A DNA stretch of 64,000 nucleotides, taken from positions 2,550 through 66,549 of the forward strand of contig JARGGB010000007.1 in assembly GCA_029210815.1 (NCBI GenBank), written 5' to 3'. Of this stretch, positions 61,026-64,000 are shown in pieces (the stretch's first letter is position 1; the number at the start of each line of letters is the position of its first letter). The DNA comes from Candidatus Brevefilum sp. (GTDB lineage Bacteria > Chloroflexota > Anaerolineae > Anaerolineales > Anaerolineaceae). The position numbers and the translations under genes are program-made. The notes beneath the pieces are model-generated. The model worked only from the letters and a program-made list of their open reading frames with translations. It had not been told where the DNA came from and did not search any database.

Positions 61026-62624
61026 ATGAAAAGAATACAAGGTTGGGGAAACCAGGAGACGGATTATCCGGTCCCTGAACCCGCCAGAGACTATCTCGAA
61101 AAGGTTGTAGGAAAGCCGCTTAACCTTAAAAATATACCTATCAAGGAATTATTAAAGAAAGTTCCTGACGCACAATTACCCGCACATAATCTCATATTGA
61201 CAGAACCAGAGGATCGTTTGCGCCATTCGCGCGGGCAGTCCCTGAGTGATTGGGTCGATATATGTGACGGTCTTGTTGACACCTTTCCAGATGGGGTTGC
61301 TTACCCAAAATCCGATGAAGATATTCGAGAAATCATTAAATACGCTTCAAAAAACAAGGTAAACCTGGTCCCCTATGGTGGCGGCTCCTCGGTAGTTGGG
61401 CATCTGACGCCTCCGGGTGATAGGACGCCAACATTAAGTGTTGACTTGAAATACCTCATCCAGCTACAAGATTTAAATGAAGAAAGTCTGGAAGCCACCT
61501 TCGGTGCAGGTACCAGCGGTCCACAGCTTGAAGAACAGCTTAAAAAACATGGGTACATCCTTGGCCACTTTCCCCAATCCTGGGAATACTCCACATTAGG
61601 CGGCTGGATTGTAACCCGCTCTGTTGGGCAGCAATCCTACCATTATGGTCGTATAGAGCCGCTTTTTGTATCGGGTCACATGGAAACGCCTTCCGGTCCC
61701 CTGACCCTCCCCAGGGTGCCTAAATCTGCTGCGGGACCGGATTTAAGGCACCTCCTTTTGGGTTCTGAGGCAAGGCTTGGGATCCTCACATCGGCGACCA
61801 TGCGCATCCGCCGCTTACCGGCTGAAGAGCATTTTTATGCTGCCTTCTTCCCGGATTTTGAGATTGGCGCCCAGGCTGTGCGAAAAATTGCCCAGGCGGA
61901 ATTACAGCTTTCCATGCTGCGTTTGAGTGATGCCATGGAAACAGAAACGACCTTCCAATTGTCAGGAGAAGAGAAATTAGTCAGCCTCGTAAAAAAAGGA
62001 TTGAACTTTTTTGGCCAGGGGGAAGATCGCTGCATGTTGATTTACGGCTTGACCGGCAATCATGCGGCAAATCGCCTGGCAGACCGTCAGCTTGCACATA
62101 TCGTACGCAGCCATCATGGGATGATGGTCAAGTTTTATCTCGGAGAAGCATGGATGGAGAAGCGTTTCTTAACACCTTATCTTAGGAATACATTATGGGA
62201 GCTGGGCTATGCGCTCGATACCCTGGAAACCGCCCTCCCCTGGGATAAGTTAAACGCAACGCGAAAAGATGTGTTGAATGCAATAGTGCATGGGCTTGAG
62301 GATGAAAACGAACCCGTCCTGGTTTTCAGCCACATCTCCCACGTCTACACCAATGGCGGTTCCTTATACATCACCTACCTGTACCGTCGCGCCCAGGACC
62401 CCCATAAAACCATCGAGCGCTGGAAAAAGATCAAAACATCAGCCAGTAAGAAAATTGTTGCACATGGTGGGACCATTACACATCAACACGGGGTTGGCAT
62501 CGATCATAAAGACTACCTTGCCGCTGAAAAAGGCGCTCTTGGCATGCAAATGATCAATGACCTGATCAAAAATGTTGACCCCGAACAAATCATGAACGCA
62601 GGGAAATTAATCGATATAAACTGA
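61026..62624 (+). CDS. FAD-linked oxidase, alkyl-DHAP synthase-like
   Basis: A 532-residue flavoprotein. It has the FAD PCMH domain (RLRHSRGQSLSDW, PYGGGSSVVGHLTP, GHFPQSWEYSTLGGWIVTR) and the oxidase C-terminal domain. The combination and the HGVGIDHKDYL motif near the C-terminus match the alkyldihydroxyacetonephosphate synthase branch, which makes the ether bond in ether lipids, more than lactate or glycolate oxidases. The ATG at 61026 follows GGAGG. It lies between a FadR-like regulator and a glycerol-3-phosphate dehydrogenase gene, which favours a role in glycerolipid metabolism. The true activity is not proven. Confidence 0.85.
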   Translation: MKRIQGWGNQETDYPVPEPARDYLEKVVGKPLNLKNIPIKELLKKVPDAQLPAHNLILTEPEDRLRHSRGQSLSDWVDICDGLVDTFPDGVAYPKSDEDIREIIKYASKNKVNLVPYGGGSSVVGHLTPPGDRTPTLSVDLKYLIQLQDLNEESLEATFGAGTSGPQLEEQLKKHGYILGHFPQSWEYSTLGGWIVTRSVGQQSYHYGRIEPLFVSGHMETPSGPLTLPRVPKSAAGPDLRHLLLGSEARLGILTSATMRIRRLPAEEHFYAAFFPDFEIGAQAVRKIAQAELQLSMLRLSDAMETETTFQLSGEEKLVSLVKKGLNFFGQGEDRCMLIYGLTGNHAANRLADRQLAHIVRSHHGMMVKFYLGEAWMEKRFLTPYLRNTLWELGYALDTLETALPWDKLNATRKDVLNAIVHGLEDENEPVLVFSHISHVYTNGGSLYITYLYRRAQDPHKTIERWKKIKTSASKKIVAHGGTITHQHGVGIDHKDYLAAEKGALGMQMINDLIKNVDPEQIMNAGKLIDIN

Positions 62625-62638
62625 AAAAGCGAGAAACT

Positions 62639-64000
62639 ATGCTCAACAAAGCCTGGCGCGAAAAGACCTGGTCAGACCTGGAACAAAATTGGGACATTAT
62701 CGTCATCGGCGGCGGCATCACCGGTGCTGGCATTTTTAACATGGCAGCTCAAAAAGGCTTGAAAGTCTTGCTGCTGGAAGCGAAAGATTTTGCTTACGGC
62801 ACCTCGAGCCGGTCATCCAAACTGGTCCATGGCGGCATCCGCTACCTTAAAAACCAACAATATGATGTCGTCCGGGAATCTGTACAGGAAAGACAACGAT
62901 TATTGAAGGAATCGGATGGGCTGGTAGATCCATTAGCCTTTATCTTTCCATCCTATGAAGATTTTGATCATGAGACAAAGATGATGAAACTGGGTGTGAT
63001 CGTTTACGATTTGATGGCACCCAAGTGGCAGCATCGACATCTGGACAAATCCCAGACCTTGAAATCATTGCCCCCACTTAGGCAAGAAGATCTTGTGGGC
63101 GGCGTTCAGTACTTCGACGCACTTGTCGACGATTCACAGCTTGTGCTGCGTGTCATCATGGACGGGGTCCGTTTTGGCGGTTCAGCACTCAATTATGCCA
63201 GGGTAACAGGCTTTCTAAAATCTCAACACGGAGCAGTGGAAGGCGTTCTGGTTCAGGATGAAACAGGCAAGAAGCAGCCTTCTCATTATGAATTACATGC
63301 AAAGGTCGTCATCAATGCTGCCGGCCCCTGGTCAGATGCGCTCAGGGAAAAAATTGACGGCTCGCCAAGATTACGACCATTACGAGGAAGTCATATTATT
63401 TTTTCCAGAGAAAAATTACCGATCAATACCGCCGTCACGATGCTCCATCCACGTGATAACCGTGCCATGTTCGCTATCCCCTGGGAAAATCGCACCATGA
63501 TCGGCACCACCGACCTCGACCACCCTGCAGTTGATGATGAAACCCGAATTTCACAATCCGAACTCGATTATTTGATAGAGGCAACCCAACACGCTTTCCC
63601 GGGTGATCCAGTATCAGAAAATGATGTCATTTCAACATTTTCCGGTTTACGACCAGTGATCAATACAAACGCAGAGACACCGTCAAAAGAGTCAAGGGCA
63701 CATAAGATCTGGGAAGAAAACGGCCTTGTGACCATCGCAGGCGGAAAATTGACCATTTTCAGGGTGATGGCTGCGGATGTGTTGAATTTTTGTTCCGATC
63801 GGCTGCCAAACAATCCCAGGTTCGACCACAAAGCCCCATGCTTCAACCATCCCAAACCATCAAGCAGGTACCAAGCATCTGACCCCGATTGGCTGATGAT
63901 GGCGGGGCGTTTGGGACAGGATGTGACTCCATTTTTCCAACATGCTGATCCGAATTTTCTAAAACCAATTATGCCTCTGCCAGGCTTATGGGCGGAATTG
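62639..64000 (+). CDS. glpD: Glycerol-3-phosphate dehydrogenase, truncated by the window end
   Basis: A 454-codon partial frame with no stop before the window end. It has the FAD-binding IIVIGGGITGAGIFN and the GlpD signature GTSSRSSKLVHGGIRYL. The QYFDALVDDSQLVL and VINAAGPWSDAL stretches and GLVTIAGGKLTIFRVMA are typical of membrane-associated FAD-dependent glycerol-3-phosphate dehydrogenase. It oxidises glycerol-3-phosphate to DHAP, the substrate for alkyl-DHAP formation after acylation. The ATG at 62639 lies 15 bases after the upstream gene. The C-terminus is not visible. Confidence 0.93.
   Translation, partial: MLNKAWREKTWSDLEQNWDIIVIGGGITGAGIFNMAAQKGLKVLLLEAKDFAYGTSSRSSKLVHGGIRYLKNQQYDVVRESVQERQRLLKESDGLVDPLAFIFPSYEDFDHETKMMKLGVIVYDLMAPKWQHRHLDKSQTLKSLPPLRQEDLVGGVQYFDALVDDSQLVLRVIMDGVRFGGSALNYARVTGFLKSQHGAVEGVLVQDETGKKQPSHYELHAKVVINAAGPWSDALREKIDGSPRLRPLRGSHIIFSREKLPINTAVTMLHPRDNRAMFAIPWENRTMIGTTDLDHPAVDDETRISQSELDYLIEATQHAFPGDPVSENDVISTFSGLRPVINTNAETPSKESRAHKIWEENGLVTIAGGKLTIFRVMAADVLNFCSDRLPNNPRFDHKAPCFNHPKPSSRYQASDPDWLMMAGRLGQDVTPFFQHADPNFLKPIMPLPGLWAEL

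Noticed and set aside
17-64000. CRISPR array, prophage or insertion sequence with transposase
   Set aside because: No regularly spaced repeats, phage structural genes or transposase motifs were found; only the short MITE-like element at 43973-44215 has mobile-element structure.

Overview
The window looks like a chromosomal stretch of moderate-GC DNA from a member of the Chloroflexota, most likely class Anaerolineae. This is inferred from gene style, not from a marker gene: many lipoproteins with an LAAC or LLGAC lipobox followed by Thr/Pro/Glu-rich linkers, a fused serine hydroxymethyltransferase-aminomethyltransferase, a BTAD/SARP-type regulator with an AAA module, an OpuC-type osmolyte importer and a large extracellular GH57 lipoprotein. 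No phage, plasmid, transposase or CRISPR genes are visible.

Layout. 0-5.4 kb: alaS and mutS. 5.5-11.2 kb: small stress and redox genes, including a deiodinase-like gene interrupted by an in-frame TGA that is best read as selenocysteine, an ECF sigma factor with a zinc-finger anti-sigma-like partner, and a peroxiredoxin. 11.3-16.3 kb: an osmoprotectant ABC transporter operon ending in a MerA/RclA-like flavoprotein. 16.8-23.9 kb: sugar breakdown (GH15 hydrolase, glucokinase, OsmC, HAD phosphatase, short-form 6-phosphogluconate dehydrogenase, glucose-6-phosphate dehydrogenase). 24-30.7 kb: fmt, DUF4870-type membrane proteins, a glutaredoxin-like protein, an ECF-DegV-membrane protein operon, and an alpha/beta hydrolase without its catalytic serine. 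30.8-35.2 kb: the SHMT-GcvT fusion and an aminotransferase. 35.3-45.2 kb: a TGS-type nucleoside kinase, the GH57 lipoprotein, and a serine-palmitoyltransferase-like enzyme between two paralogous lipoproteins, with a MITE-like element. 45.4-59.7 kb: accessory genes (membrane-anchored Mrr nuclease, prohibitin-like protein, DUF6064, BTAD regulator, an overlapping pair of P-loop ATPases, and an esterase-like protein with a degenerate nucleophile motif). 59.9-64 kb: tRNA-Pro(GGG), a heptamer repeat, and a FadR-like regulator leading an alkyl-DHAP-synthase-like flavoprotein and a truncated glycerol-3-phosphate dehydrogenase.

The strongest unusual signals are: (1) the UGA-containing deiodinase-like gene at 6424-7125, with a UPYC motif and a SECIS-like hairpin at the expected distance; (2) a close FadR homologue at 60279-61004 whose start codon lies inside a near-consensus FadR operator, heading a lipid/glycerol-phosphate cluster in what appears to be a non-gammaproteobacterial genome; (3) the MITE-like element at 43973-44215; (4) the ATPase pair at 54360-57598; (5) direct repeats with 11-bp periodicity on the promoter of the BTAD regulator.

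All assignments come from reading the sequence and recalling families. No database search was run. Many starts were moved from the longest possible frame to an ATG or GTG behind a Shine-Dalgarno sequence.
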